A program made the translations under genes and the position numbers. From Lepisosteus oculatus (lineage: Eukaryota; Chordata; Actinopteri; Semionotiformes; Lepisosteidae), in contig NC_090703.1 in assembly GCF_040954835.1 (NCBI RefSeq), forward strand, positions 6,257,001 to 6,321,000: a DNA stretch of 64,000 bases. The letters are read 5' to 3'. Of the stretch, positions 14,046-27,700 are shown one piece after another. Position 1 is the first letter of the stretch. Every line of letters starts with the position of its first letter. Below the pieces are notes generated by a model. That model was not told the DNA's origin and made no database searches. It worked only from the letters and a program-made list of their open reading frames with translations.

Positions 14046-16707
14046 TCTCACCTCATACCCTCTATATTCCACACGCTAACTTAGTTAGTCAGTGTAATGT
14101 CATTATTTATGGCAAGCACATTTAGCATTATTTGCAAAACAGACTCCCCTTTGAGAGTTACTCCACTGAATGAAATGCCATGTGTTTTTTGGGAGGAAGT
14201 CTGGATGAAGTTTTCTCGCAGGTTTTGAAGCTAACTCACTTTGTTGAAGTGTGGGCATCAAAAAGCAAACCCTGTAGAAAAGCCATTTGAGCTTCTCTTT
14301 ACCCTGTTAGAATAAAACTGAGACTCGCCCCCTGAAATCACAAGCTTCCAAAGGGAGACTGACAACAACACGATCCTTCGAGAAAAAGCTTTCCAGACAG
14401 CAGATGCCATTATTCAAAGATAAGTCACAGGCAACAGCTATCATTACATCCTTTTACCAGTCCTGTTCAATAGCTCTCATGGAAGAAAAATTCAAAACGC
14501 AAAGCTTTCTCCACAGTCTGCTTCAGTAACAGATCTGCAGTGAAAGTTTGGGCACATAGAGAAAAATGTAATGAACACTAAAACTGACTTGCATTTAAGA
14601 CAAATTCAGTCATTGCTCCTGGTTAGGTTAAGGTCTTAAAAGTGTCCCTGTACTTTTCCAACACAAGGCGATATTACAGGCAACCTTACAGAATGTCAGT
14701 TGAGGATTTCTTTGAGATCGCACTTCTTCATAACTTGTTGACCTGGAAAAAAAACTCCAGGGAGTTTCCATCCTAGTGAAGAACTATATAATCAGGCTGA
14801 TTAAAGGAGCTCAGCCAGTCCGCCTCAGTCCACCTGTCTGTGCTGAATCATCTTTCACTTTCATGATCCACATGCAAGTTAACATGAGGCTATTCTGTCT
14901 GCTACAGAGGAGACTCTGATAGGATCTCATTATTACTATTTTTCTTCGAAGGCAGCCTTATTAACAGCACATCACTTCTATTAAGATAAGTACCATCTAG
15001 TGTAACCCAAGCAAAAATAAACTTTCGTCTGTGAACAGCACAGTCTAAGTTAAAACGTCAAAATAAAGAGAATTCTTTTGAAGCTTTTCAAAGGATTTAA
15101 AAAAGTGCAAGACTGCATGACAGACGTTACCTACTAATTAGAAATACTGTATAATTTGCATTTTAGAGGACAATGAAACTGTGTATTATTTGCCTAGACT
15201 GAGTAAGTCTTGAATAATAAACAACCCCAACACATTTAGTGCACTAATGACAAATCCATCCTGCTGAACAGGTCAAGAGGACCTGAAGTACTCAAAATCA
15301 CTGACAATTCAACCCAGCGGACTTTCTTCAAGACAAACAGTGAAACGTAAACCAAAGTTTATGCTGTCCATTCTCTATGTCTACTCGAAGAATGTTTTGC
15401 CACCTGGGTGTCAGTCATCTAAATGTGCCTCTTTGCTTCGCAATTGGTAATTTACACGAAATGAATGTGTAGAATCTGCTAAACTACATTGAAATGCCTG
15501 CAAGATCCTACTTTTCCCCACATATTTAGCATGAAACATAAATTTAAGCAGCTACAGTATATGTTTAAAATCTCATTTTTGCTGTAAAAATAAGCAAGAA
15601 AGTGTTCTGCATAATGTGGTGAAATACTGCAGGTTTTCCTCTTACAAATTATTTTTGTGTTCTGTGTTCAAAACTTTTAAATTCAATGTTCGAATTTAGT
15701 GAAAAAAACAGGCTTTGGTGTCTCAGTCTCATTGATTCCCCTTTCCGTGCCAGTGATCCTATCTGAAGTGTGTGTACACAGGCAGCATAAATGATAATAT
15801 TTCAGCCCTAGTGAACTGAAAGTGTGGGGCTACACCACTTCAGTCCATTGCACTTCACAAGCCCCGAAAGGCTGCCAGCTGGTGATCTGATACAGTGTGG
15901 ATCAATACAACTCAGATCCAAAAGTTCAAAGTCCACCCCCTCCCTTCTCCACACACTGTCAGTGGATGAGGCATCCAGTTCTCACATGAAATGAGAATCA
16001 CCCTCCCACAAGCAACCAAATAGAAGTGTTATTTTCAATTTCCAGCTTACGTGCTATGCATGTGGTCGCAGTGACAACTGAACGTACTCTGGAGTAACTA
16101 TAACCGCAAAGCAAGCATGTTTACAGCTACAAAGGAAAAGGTAAAGGTTCGTTCTATGCACGAAAGGTAAAGAAACACTTTGGCTGTTGAGCCTTCCTCG
16201 GGTGTGAGAGAGAGAGGGAAAGATGTAAATAAATAAGGCGTAGGAGAAGAAAGGACAGATAGCGTGAGATTGGTGAGACAGTGTGGGGAGCAGTGGGGGA
16301 TTGGCCATAGAAAACAAGAGAAAGAGTGTCCAAAACTGTGGGAACTGAAGGAGGGGAGAGGCTGAAATCGGCAAACGAATGGAGATTTTAGAAGGAGATA
16401 AGTCTGTCACCGAGAGTAGCTCAAGAGTAATTTTGGTTTCTGACGTGCTTTTACAACAGGAGACCCAAAACCCCTGTGAGAGGAGGCAGCTGGAGAGATC
16501 AGAAAGATCATGGCTGCCAGTGGTGAAATGGGGATCTCTCGGTGAGGAGAGATCTTATATCCCCACTGCTCCGACATGCTCCCTGAAACGGTCTTCCAGT
16601 CTTCTTCCTCTCTCATAAACGGATGGGCACCTGTTTCTGTTTCTCCTTCTCTCCCATTTGTAATACAAAGTGCTGTCCTTTCAAAAGAGCACTGCAGGAC
16701 AAGCACT
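14046..16707. other. Gene-free stretch
   Basis: No exon with recognisable protein. Purine-rich unique sequence at 16,200-16,400 gives open frames on both strands without family resemblance. Confidence 0.45.
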
Positions 16708-17173
16708 CCTAATAATAATAATTGCTTACACTTATATAGCGCTTTTCTGGACACTCCACTCAAAGCGCTTTACAGGTAATGGGAACTCCCCTCCACCACC
16801 ACCAATGCGCAGCATCCACCTGGATGATGCGACGGCAGCCATAGTGCGCCAGAACGCTCACCACACATCAGCTATCAGTGGGGAGGAGAATAGAGTGATG
16901 AAGCCAATTCATATAGGGGGATTAATAGGAGGCCATGATTGGTAAGGGCCAATGGGAAATTTGGCCAGGACGCTGGGGTTACACCCCTACTCTTTTCGAG
17001 AAACACCCTGGGATTTTTAATGACCACAGAGAGTCAGGACCTCGGTTTTACATCTCATCCGAAGGACAGCGCTTGTTTACAGTATAGTGTCCCTGTCACT
17101 ACACTGGGGCATTAGGACCCACATGGACTGCAGGGTGAGCATCCCCTGCTGGCCCCACTCACACCTCTTCCAG
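16708..17173 (-). repeat. Deu-core-type SINE, 5'-truncated
   Basis: Reverse-oriented copy of the SINE at 8,978-9,449. It starts with AATAATAATAATTGCTTACA, the reverse of its 3' tail, and runs to CACCTCTTCCAG. Its CTCF-like motif (17,139-17,152) has lost the central CpG. Confidence 0.75.
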
Positions 17174-17984
17174 ATGTCTTCCTGAAAGCATTTAAGGAAA
17201 CTGGCATTTAATTGAAAACTGGATTTTAGAGCATTGAGCTCATACTGTATTTAAATAGACGTAACCCAAATATTTAAGGTGCCAGATATCAGTTACTATA
17301 TCAGTTCTATCTGATCTATGATAATATCTCTGTTTCCACACATCTACTCACAGGGTGGTATTCCTGCAGTTGAGCATGCAATAGACCACTGTCCTACAAA
17401 ACAAGGCTTTGTCACTGTGGAAAGACAGCCCAGCCTGAATGCTGTGGGAATTAATTTTTCCATCAGCAATGAGGCAACTTTTTTTACTTCCATTTCACTA
17501 TTTATTTGAATTTCTGTGTTATTACATGACACCCATCTGTGGAACCTGTGCAAATGGACGTACAGTATATCCCACGTCACAAGAAGGGGTTAAGTCCGAC
17601 ATTCAGAATCTGTTGTTCCTCGTTTCTTACAGGTGACTGCTGTCCAGGGAGCTGTAATTGAGTTAAAGCGCATTATTCCACGCTCAGCTGAAGCACATGG
17701 GCTATGAAAGGAAGCGAGCTGTTAATTGGCTAGGGGTCAATTATGAAATAAAAACAGTTACCGTGCTTGTTAAAAGCAACACAAGGCTGAGATGTATAAG
17801 GGAGAAGAAACTGGGAGGGGCAACAAGTGGGCCTGAGTGAGATGAAGACAAATGACATCACTGCATTCAGGCAAGGGTGGCTTAGAAATTCTGCTTTATG
17901 TTCTGTTAAATGTTTCTTTATTAGCCCTATACAATTTCTTGCATTTACAATTCATCTTTTCGCATACCCCAGCTTGCTCTCCAT

Positions 17985-18187
17985 GAGACACAGACACACA
18001 GACAGGGAGAGAAGCTTGGGGTCAGAGCACAGGGTCAGCTATTGTACAGCGCCCCTGGAGCAGTTGGGGTGAAGGGCCTTGCTCAGGGTCCCAACGGAGT
18101 AGGATTCCTCTGCCGGCTGCGGGATTTGAACTGGCAACCTTCCAGTCACAGGCGCAGGTCCTGAGCCACAGAGCCACCACTCCGCCC
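17985..18187 (-). repeat. tRNA-derived SINE
   Basis: On the minus strand it begins GGGCGGAGTGGTGGCTCTG. An A-box-like TGGCTCAGG, a B-box-like CCAGTTCAAATCCC, and a body with CCTGAGCAAGGCCC and AACTGCTCCAGGGG follow. This order of tRNA-like head and conserved body is typical of fish tRNA SINEs of the V/core type. Confidence 0.65.
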
Positions 18188-21059
18188 ACTGTATGACTCG
18201 CATAATAAAATAATATTTAAATCTTAATTATGTTGGACATTAGGGTGTGTATGTATATATGCATATATATTTACACTATATTATATATATTCTGCATTAA
18301 ATATATGTTAAATACATAAGTTCAGGAGGAGGTCGAACCCTAAACTAGTTACAAATGAAGTTATGTTTTGATTATTATATTATACACTATTACATAGATA
18401 CATATGATCAATATTAGATGGCTTATATTACTATTAAGATACACATAATTATAAATTTCACTCTTCTTGCAGACTCGCTTGTGCTGTTCATTTTTACACC
18501 CCTCTCCTCTGGATCACCCTTTAATATCGGAGGGACGTCCTCCCTTACAGACAGCTGAGTTACCCCAGTAGGGCTCAAATGTTCAAATACTCTCCTTCAC
18601 CTTAATTGGGGTTTGACCAAACCACTGCGATAGCTCAGATAAGCGCATTATTCATTCATTATTCACAAAACTATGCATTGCTTGGTGTTTATTTACCATT
18701 TCTGCTCCATCACAAGGTCACCGCCTCGAATTGCAATGCGTGTACTGTACTTTTACAATACCAGGTCTATATACATATATAACGAATACAGTTGAATTGC
18801 ATTCTTCCTCGTGTATTTTACAGCTACATGACGGTAATTTTCAAACATTTCACCAGACATCCCCATTAAATTTGAATTGTTTTTTGTACATGAAAAGACA
18901 TCACACTGCAGCACATAAAGTATATCTGAAACGATTTCAGAGAATTATTATGATCACACTGAATGTACTTGGCAGTTTTTGGGGGGGTTTTGTGACAAAC
19001 CAATTTAAAATTGCCGATTTCCATTAATTCCGTTATCTAATTAAGACATATTTTACAGGAACTTTGAAAGACTGTCTAATTGATCTTTTAAGTGTCTATT
19101 ACCTGAGAAAATTCAGAGGTGAGCGAGCCATTCGTCGCTGCTTCATGCCATTTGACTCTTTAAATGGGCTGTTATGGAACTGTGCTTGTAAATGCTAAGA
19201 ATTTTCATAGGCGAGGGTACAGGGTATATATTAGTACTCTTTCTTTATTCAAACGCTGATCTGAATTTGAAACATTATGGGGGGGGGGTATGTTTATGTA
19301 TTTTTATGTATATTTTAAAAAACTATGACCTATAAACACGATACGACAATTCACAATAATTCTTGCAACGCTACCGTCAGATGCCTATAATAGACCTCTA
19401 CCGTTCCAAATCAAATGCATTCTCCTTTCAAACATAAATGCTATAGCATATGTAAGTGTTGGGTAGCTATATTTTTTTGCCTTTTTTTATTTTGGGAGCC
19501 ATCACTTCAGTTCTTAATATTCTGGTGAAGACAAATGATGAAATTTATTGACTTGATTTTCAGTTGTTTTCTGTGTAAATGGCACTTACACTTCAGCTGC
19601 ACACAGTAAATGCATTCCTGTCAGGGCTTGAAGAGAGATCTTGTGTGAAGCAGGACTGCAGACAGCAATAATTTAATCATCGCCAGGAGGAGAGCTGCTG
19701 TGGTACAGAATAGTAACTAGCTGCTATAGTCCTAGTTCAGAAAGGATTGTCTGGTAAACCGAATTGCTTGAACGACTATGAGCAATTCAAAACACTGATT
19801 CATTTTTCTTTCTTCACAGGACACATTACAAGCAAAAAGAAGAAGTTTGACATCCATTTACATATGTCACTTATTGCCTACTTATATTTTCATGTAGCGA
19901 TTTTCTTGTACATCCTTTTGTATAACACGGTAACGGACAGTTTATGCATCAGAATGCGGGGCTATTCCAAGAACACACATTTTTACAGTGCCTCTCTTGT
20001 ACACAAGATGTTTCAAGGGTATTGTGTAATTTACATGTAAGTAAGTAGAATGTAAAGCAATAATTATAAGCATATAAAGTAAAACAAAATCATCTTAATA
20101 CATTCAAAAGACATGCTGCCTAGCTGAATGACCATATCCTTTGATGAAGGGACTTTATATGACCAGGTACATATGTTTTTTCTGCTATATATACCTCTGC
20201 AGAGGGACTATGGGCTGCGTGGGTGTGTGCTAATAAAATCTAATTTACTTCAGAAACCTGTGGCATCCTTAAGCAAAAAAAAAAGTGTGGAACACGGAGC
20301 TCATATTTTTTCAGTGCCACGGATCTCCAGAATACTGCGGTCGTCGCATCGGAGTCTGCAGGAGCAGACAGAATGTTATTAAACTGCAAAAGCACATCAA
20401 ACTGATTTATGGTTTCTGATCAAGGCTACTGGGAAAATTACTTTGCGTCATCAGCTCAAGGTGACTGAGACCATTAACTTGGGGAGGGAGGAGGGGGGAA
20501 TAAATGAGATGCAGAGGCTGACATGCTGAAAGGGAATACGGGTTTGTTAAGCAATTTTAATAGCAAAAACCAATGTGTTTATTACAGCAAGCCTTTTAAT
20601 AATATATGAAGCAATTAAGGATTTAAGCTTCAGATTTATTTTTCTTTTTGAAAAAAAATTACTCCGGAAAACAAGGAGGTGAGGGACTTGATAATAAGCA
20701 CAGTAAATGCACAGAGGAATCCTAATCAGATGATATTTTTTAAATTAAAAGAGCACTGGGCAGGCATTCAGACACTGGGGGTGAAGTGGGTATGATTACA
20801 AGAGGCTGTAAAAGCAGTGAAAGGTTTGCTGACTATTATGGGGTTTTTTAGAATTATTCTGCTACTTATGTATTGGTTATATTACTTTTTTTAGACATCA
20901 CAGTAAAACCTTGTTTGGTTGCTCATTTGTTCTAAAAAAACAGACCGCCTCTTGTCATTCCACAAGAAAAGCAACCAAGTTGTAATGTGTATACAGCATA
21001 TACTGATAGGCGTGATACAGGTTTATTGCTATATATACAATGAGATATACTATATATAA
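18188..21059. other. Gene-free stretch
   Basis: No supported gene. A very AT-rich block lies at 18,240-18,450. The segment about 20,400-20,700 is even in composition and reads like conserved non-coding DNA; not measurable here. Confidence 0.4.
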
Positions 21060-21310
21060 TACATAGCTATCTGTACAGTGGGTGGCATAACATGGGGGTA
21101 CTGAAAGTTTATGGACTCAGTACTGATCAGTAGTGAGTTCAAATCCCAACTGCAGACACTACTGTTGTACCTTGAGTGAGGTACTATACCCTCCTTGCTT
21201 CAGTCCAGCCAGCTGTATATACTGGGACCAGCATTTCTGAGGGGTAGTCTCAGTGTACCATCCAGGAATGTCCTTCTTGATTAAAAAATGTCATTGTCAG
21301 ATTTGCCATA
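21060..21310 (+). repeat. tRNA-derived SINE
   Basis: B-box-like AGTTCAAATCCCAACTGC is followed by TACCTTGAGTGAGGTACT and a body ending in TGTCATTGTCAG. The 'CTTGAG..AGGTACT' block is shared with fish tRNA SINEs, including the reversed copy at 17,985-18,187. Confidence 0.55.
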
Positions 21311-21720
21311 GAAGAGGGGCTCCCAGGTGACCTGGAAATGCACTCTTCCAAGTGCAGGTTGAGCTCTACGATTACGGGTTTTGAGCTTGGGTCATGTCAT
21401 CGGACAACTGAGACCAGGATTCCCAGAGTGGTGGCAAGCAATTGGATGAGCACCATCCTAGGAAGGATGGAGTCCATCTGCCAGGGCTCTGTGACACCTC
21501 ACGGCCCAGTGACACCTCCAGGCTGCCGGGAAAATCACAGCCTCTCCTCCAATCAGCACTGCAGCTCCACCATGGGGGCTGTGTCCCCTGCGATGTGATT
21601 AAACACGACTGGCTGGAAGATGGGCAGATCGGAAGAGTCCGCTTACAATTCCTCACTCCCCCGTGTGGGGTTGCAGGTTTCACAGCTGTAAGCGGAAGAT
21701 TCCGAATCAGGTTGGCTTAT
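21311..21720. other. GC-rich unrecognised segment
   Basis: Noticeably more GC-rich than its surroundings, with open frames on both strands that overlap each other. No family resemblance and no convincing splice sites; may be an unrecognised repeat. Confidence 0.3.
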
Positions 21721-24700
21721 AAAAAAACAATATCTGGTGGTCCTAAATATACGGTATATTTAAAATTGCATACACATATAAAAACATGGGCCACTTTTAA
21801 ACTCAAACTACTGACTTTTCAGGGATCAGTACTATGTTTTGCAATATTCATCAAGCATTTCAACTGAGCATTTTGTGAAATTAAACTTCTCCATTCTAAA
21901 TCTGTTAGTCCTCTCCACACATAGGAACATACAAAAGGTTACAAGCAAGGACCCATTCAGCCACACACACACACACACCACTTCAGCTGTAGCCAGTCCT
22001 CAGGATATAAACAAGCTAGCTTACTGCCTATCATTATTCTTTGTACTGTACCCACTGTGAACCAGGAAAACCTTATCCTCCTTTACAAATAAGGCAGGAT
22101 AATTCAGTAGTAAAATATTTCCTTTCCCCCATAATGTCTCTGTGACAGGAAGCCCAATGGCATATTCTTGTCTGCGTTCTGGATGCCCCCTTGCATAATT
22201 TAGCATTCATGAGTCTATCAGCAAGGACCACTAGCCAATTTGATTTAATAATGACCCTAAGCATTATAGGAAAACAATAAATATTCCCGTTCTAATCATG
22301 TTTTTTTAATTTACATGCCAACCCCAACGGGGCTGTTGCAGTTGTTATGGAAACTGTAGTCAAGGTCATGGGTGAAAAGGAGAACTGGAATGTTTCACAA
22401 AGGAGCGATTGTAGCTACTGAACAGCAGAGACAGTACTGTAAAATATTTATACATCCATTGTGCTTAATGTGCCTTTTAATGTGGTGTTTTCTGCCATTT
22501 TGTCAAATGCCATTCTACAGATTGCATTATCTTTTCTAAAAACCACAGCTTAACCAGAAGAATTTCAGCAGACAGCACACAGGCCACAGACATTTAGAGA
22601 GAGGTTTACATTATGTATACCAGATGTTTAACAGCCTCTAAAGCAAGTCAGGTGCAACTCTGTACAATTCCTTATTTAAAAGCATATAAACACTAACACA
22701 GCCATATAACCTGTGCATAAACAAAACAAAGTACCTAGTTTTTCTAATTAACAACTATGTTGAAATGGCAAAATGTGACCTTAACAGTAGCTTTTAAAAG
22801 GAAATACTGACACACTTACAGCCTTAATTCATAAAAATTATTATTTTTTTGTTAAACAAAATTAAAATTACATTTTGTTCTGTCTTTGCACCATACAAAA
22901 AAAAACTCTTAAGTGATCCATTCTGCACCAGAATGTGGGCCGAGACAGATACCTTAGACATAAAAAATAAAAATTCAAGCTAGTTCAGAAATGTGTTCCA
23001 GGAAGCTATAATCAACTAAACTAGTTATGAGCAGAAAATGTGCTCAGAACACAAACCCCTTAAAACTGAGAGTTCAGTTGTCTATTCACTTGTTCTGATG
23101 AGTGATTACCTCTGCTTGAAAAGGGCTTAAATGTAGTTGCAAGTTTTTCAAGTATTTTCCTCATCATAATTCTGATTGGGAGAAATTGTGAGAAGATACA
23201 GGGCTATTTTAGCAAAATCAAAAGTCTGCAGTTGGGGAAAGGCATAATAATTCCTGTAGTACCTCTGTGATCTGCAACTGTTCATTTAACATTGTTTAAA
23301 AAAACAAAATGCAGTATAATACTGAGGGGGAAATTCGTAACATTTCTCCGATAACAATAATGCAAACCTATCAAAGACTCACCCCTTATGCACTAATGTT
23401 AACCTCAAAGTCACGATGATATTGAAAATGTGTTATTTGGTCTAGTAGGGACTGTCGTGAGAAACTATTTCTGTACACAACAGATGCACATGAATGCAGG
23501 TCCCTAGAGCTTTCCGCCAGGGTCTGGCACCTGTAGTTATGAGGCATTTTAAAGTGTCATATTTAGAATAGAGAAAATGCAGAACAATCAAAACTGATTG
23601 ATGATTGCTTTGTGCTCTTGTCTAGAACACATGGGATTTTGGGGTCTTACCATCTTTTGCAAGCATACTTATGAGCCAAAATGTAACTTACTGTAGCAAT
23701 GCAAAATTTGAGCAAGGAAATCCCCTCATGGGTAGCTACCATGCTTTGGATGCTGTTGTTTCCCATTAAGAAAAATTGCGAAGTCTCTAATGTTTCAGCT
23801 CTCATTGACCAAGCAGATATTCATATGTATTTTTGCTTCCTTTGATGTTTTTCCCCATAAAAAAAACAAACTAAGCTTCTCCTCGTACCCACAGATTTAA
23901 AGCATTTCGAAAGTTTTTACCAATTTTTGAAACAACCAAATAGAAATATGGGAGGGATAACACTAGGCTGGAAAAAGCATGCACATGATGCAATTCAAAA
24001 TACAAGCTATCTCCTGTGCATTCCTTTGTTACACCTGCCAAGACAGGAGAGTGGGAGCACAAGATTAAATCAAGCCAACTGAAACACCATCTCTCACCCA
24101 CAAGGAAGATTGCATTTGTGAAACTGCAACAATATTCCGCCAACATTAAGTGAAGAGAAACTGAAACCTAAATCGGCCGGCCCTGCCTGTTGATGAGATT
24201 ACTGGACTTAAATACTCCTGCATCACGAAGCAAGCCCACTCCTAAGTATTTCCTGTTTGTGTGGATTACGAGGAGAAAGGGGGAGGGGTGGGGGGGAGGA
24301 AAACATGTCACCCCATCAAAGAGTGTTGGTGGCCTGGTCGAAAATATCTGCCAGTCGTTTGTGTAATTCGAAGGAGATTATTGAAATGAGCAACTAAATG
24401 TATTTTCATTCTATAATATAGCCCAGGTAGGCTAATGCTGATTCAATTTCTCCCTTGCTGCTGTCGAAACTAAAAGCTGGCTTCATTTTTTTTCTTGGCG
24501 CCTGTGCTGGTAATTTCCATAGCGATTAATTTCAGTGTTGATCCAGGAGGCAGTTGCTCAGTCCCCAGAGAGCTGGTGCTCCTACTCAGCATTCAGGAGA
24601 GGAGCCTGTGCTGCCTGAATCTATAAATTCACATGTCTGACTGCAATAAGCCTCTCTACCTAACAGCTGCCGGTGGGGGGATTAGGGAGAAATCTTTAAT

Positions 24701-27700
24701 TTCATGCAAAAAAAGTGGTGTACAGTGGCTTTTGAACCCCTCCTCCGGGGACAGAAATTGACGTATTGCAAACCAAAACTATTTTGAATATATCAACACG
24801 CGAGGAGTCGTTTCTTTTTGCAGCAAAACAAATGTAAATTTCCTGTCAGAAAAATTAATGAAGGTACTGAAAGTTGTTACAAATTTCGAATCCAGAAGAC
24901 ATGGCAAATGGTCTCATATTCCCGTAAAAAAAAAAACAAAAAAAACGTATCTTTTCTGTACCGGATAGAAAAATGTTAGACTGGAAAATCTTCCCTCGAC
25001 AATGCTACCATTTGAATTTCTGTGTTTGTGTGCAGTTTTTTTTAAACGAGTTAGCAGGTAATTAGTGATCCTCATAATTAAGGAGGAACCACATGGAGGA
25101 TCACATTTACTCAGCAAGAGCTACAGTTTTTGACTCAAGGGCACCCTGCTGCACCAAAACGCTGGATACTTTGCAACAGGAGAATTCAACACTGTTTAGG
25201 TTTCAAGGAGCAGGATCTTGTACCCTGAACCCTGTTTTCACATACTGTAGTATCATCATACTAGCTGCCTGACTGCAAACTGCATACAGGTATGACTTTG
25301 CAAGAATACAGTGTTAAACCACAAGGTGCATGTGCTGTAGTACACATGTGGACACTAGTTGTTTTGAAATGTAAGGATTATCTTTACAAAATGTAAGGAA
25401 ATCAAATTTTTATTTGTATGAGTCAGAGTTAGAGGGTGGCTGGGGGAGAGGGTTTTGGTTGGAGCTAATGACAGGCTTGACTTCACTACTTTGGAAAACT
25501 TTTGTTTTTCTGGATTAAAGATCAAACCTGGTTACGAATTACAAAGCAGGACTTTTACACAGAATATTTGAGAAATAACTAAAAAACAACTGAGTTTTTA
25601 GTCTACCCCTAGCTTAAATTGATACTGCTTTCCCACTCAGTTGAAGAGACTGCCATTATTTTGGTAGAAGAAATGTAATACCATTACAGTGGCCTTTAAA
25701 GTCACTTTTAGGAGTGTCCTTTACGTTGTCAAAGGGCATTTATTGCATTGTGTTGACCAAATTTTTTAAATTTACAGATTAATACCAGTTTATCCATCAT
25801 CACTTAAGCTTCTGAAATGACCATGCTTGTCTGGATATGGTAGGGGTCACTCAAGACTTCCTCTTCCAATCTGGCATCAGCATTTTGCACTAGTTTGGTG
25901 TATCTCTGGATCTTAGTCCCATCACATCTGGAACAACTTGGATAGTCAAACATCAGATGCAAGTTTCTTGCTAATTCTCTGTGTTCTGCTTCCTTCTTCG
26001 CCTCGTTATAAATGAAGTATTTACATTTTTAACTTAATTTAACTAACTTCTGATCCGGCGGCTTCTTATTGACTAAATAAAGGAGCACTCCTGTTGCTCG
26101 TGCCCAACATCTCTGCACTACATTCTGTATCAGAGAGCTGAAGGTGGAGATATTACTTCCTTAAGCAGGGCCACCCAACCCGAAAGAACTTTATATGGAG
26201 CTAAAAGTGAAAGTTTGGGAGGGATGACAACAGCCAAGTTCAATTCACGTTAAAAATCATAAATACTAGAATAAGTAATCCCCTTCTCTCTCACACATTT
26301 GTATTTTGCATCCCTTGTCCAGCCCATTTCCACCTCTGCAGCTGGCCCTTAGTCACTCCTCGCTCCACAGAGGGGCCCCAGGTTCCTCAACTTAAGGCCA
26401 GGAGGTTGGCCAAGCAGGTTAAGCTGAAAAATATATATATGACTAAAACACTCAATAAACACTATCAAGACACTTCATTCTTCGGAGTTGTTATCCTTAG
26501 TGAACAGAAACTTGTTTACCTAAAAAAAAAGCCAAAACTCTATCTTGAAAACAGGTCATTTTCCCATCTAGTACTTAAACCTGAGCTTATGTGTCTAAAT
26601 TGTTTCATTATACAGAACTGTATAAAAACCCATGGAACACTCCACGGCTGAAATGTTTTTATTTTTTTGTTGCGGTATGGAATTAACCTCTGCTTGTTCC
26701 TTTGCAGCTCCCCAACTGAACCTTGTTGTTGAAGTAGGGTGCTTATTTTTAATACAAAGGCAGCAGGCACTGAAGCACAGTTAAGACTCTTCGCAGGGTC
26801 TATGCAAACAATAAAAAAACTAATTTTCTAATTGCAAATTGCTTTGCACTGATAATATAAAAAGTGCTCTATGGAGAATTTGATGTAACAATCACAAAGG
26901 GCAGGTTTAAAAGGCTAGTAAACTCTGCCACAATAACTACATTTTTTCATCTTTTCTTCTTCATACCACAAAGCAAGATTTTTTTTTATGACGAACCTGA
27001 CAGTTTCATTAAAATCCTTAAATCGCTTTGACAGTTATTATTCAACAGGTAACACAACTACCCAAAAAGCATGTTTGCTTACTTGCTAACTTCCCAGTTT
27101 ATCCACCTGTAGGCAAGAGCTGGGGGAAAATTCTTGAACCAGTTTCTACAGGTCCAAACATGGGTATTAAGATTGGTTGCTTTAGATCTTTTCCGTTGGT
27201 TTAGTACCACAGGACCATATTTAGAATCCGCACTGGTCTTTGTCATCTTTCTTTTCATTTCTGCTCATTTCTTCCAAGACTCCCTCAGTAGTCAAGCCTC
27301 GTACAAAATGTTTCTGTTTGCTTTGTAACTAACAGAGTGGAGAGAAGTAATTGTTAACAGAAGAGGAAGACACCATGTGAATTCTCCATGAGCCGCACAC
27401 GGTCTCTGGGCTTTTGAAAAGAGTAGTTAAAAATGCAGACAAAAAAAAAAACCATGAGAAAAAACTTGGATGTGACAGACACTAGTGATAATCTGTGCAA
27501 TTCTGATGTCACAAGGCTTCATTGCTGATAATGTGTCCGCTTTGGAAAAATCTTTTGATCTGAGTCCATTTGCAAAATGTGGGCAATAATTGTCTTGAAT
27601 GTGAAATACTTTGCGATGATGCAAGATTTCTGTTTCATATTTGAGCTAAAGGTCTCGATATCGCAAGTCAGATATTCCTCCTTAAATCAGGAAGTCCATT

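Noticed and set aside
16054-16763. 118-residue open frames on the minus strand
   Set aside because: Low-complexity purine/pyrimidine bias explains them; no homology recognised.
21338-21867. Overlapping open frames of 86-141 codons in a GC-rich patch
   Set aside because: Both strands are open because stops are rare in GC-rich DNA; no recognisable domain or splice context.
25800-26030. Open minus-strand frame of about 75 codons including FDYPSCSRCDGTKIQRY
   Set aside because: Protein-like in composition, but I cannot assign a family, and no splice sites or start support it. An open frame of this length is expected by chance in 64 kb.
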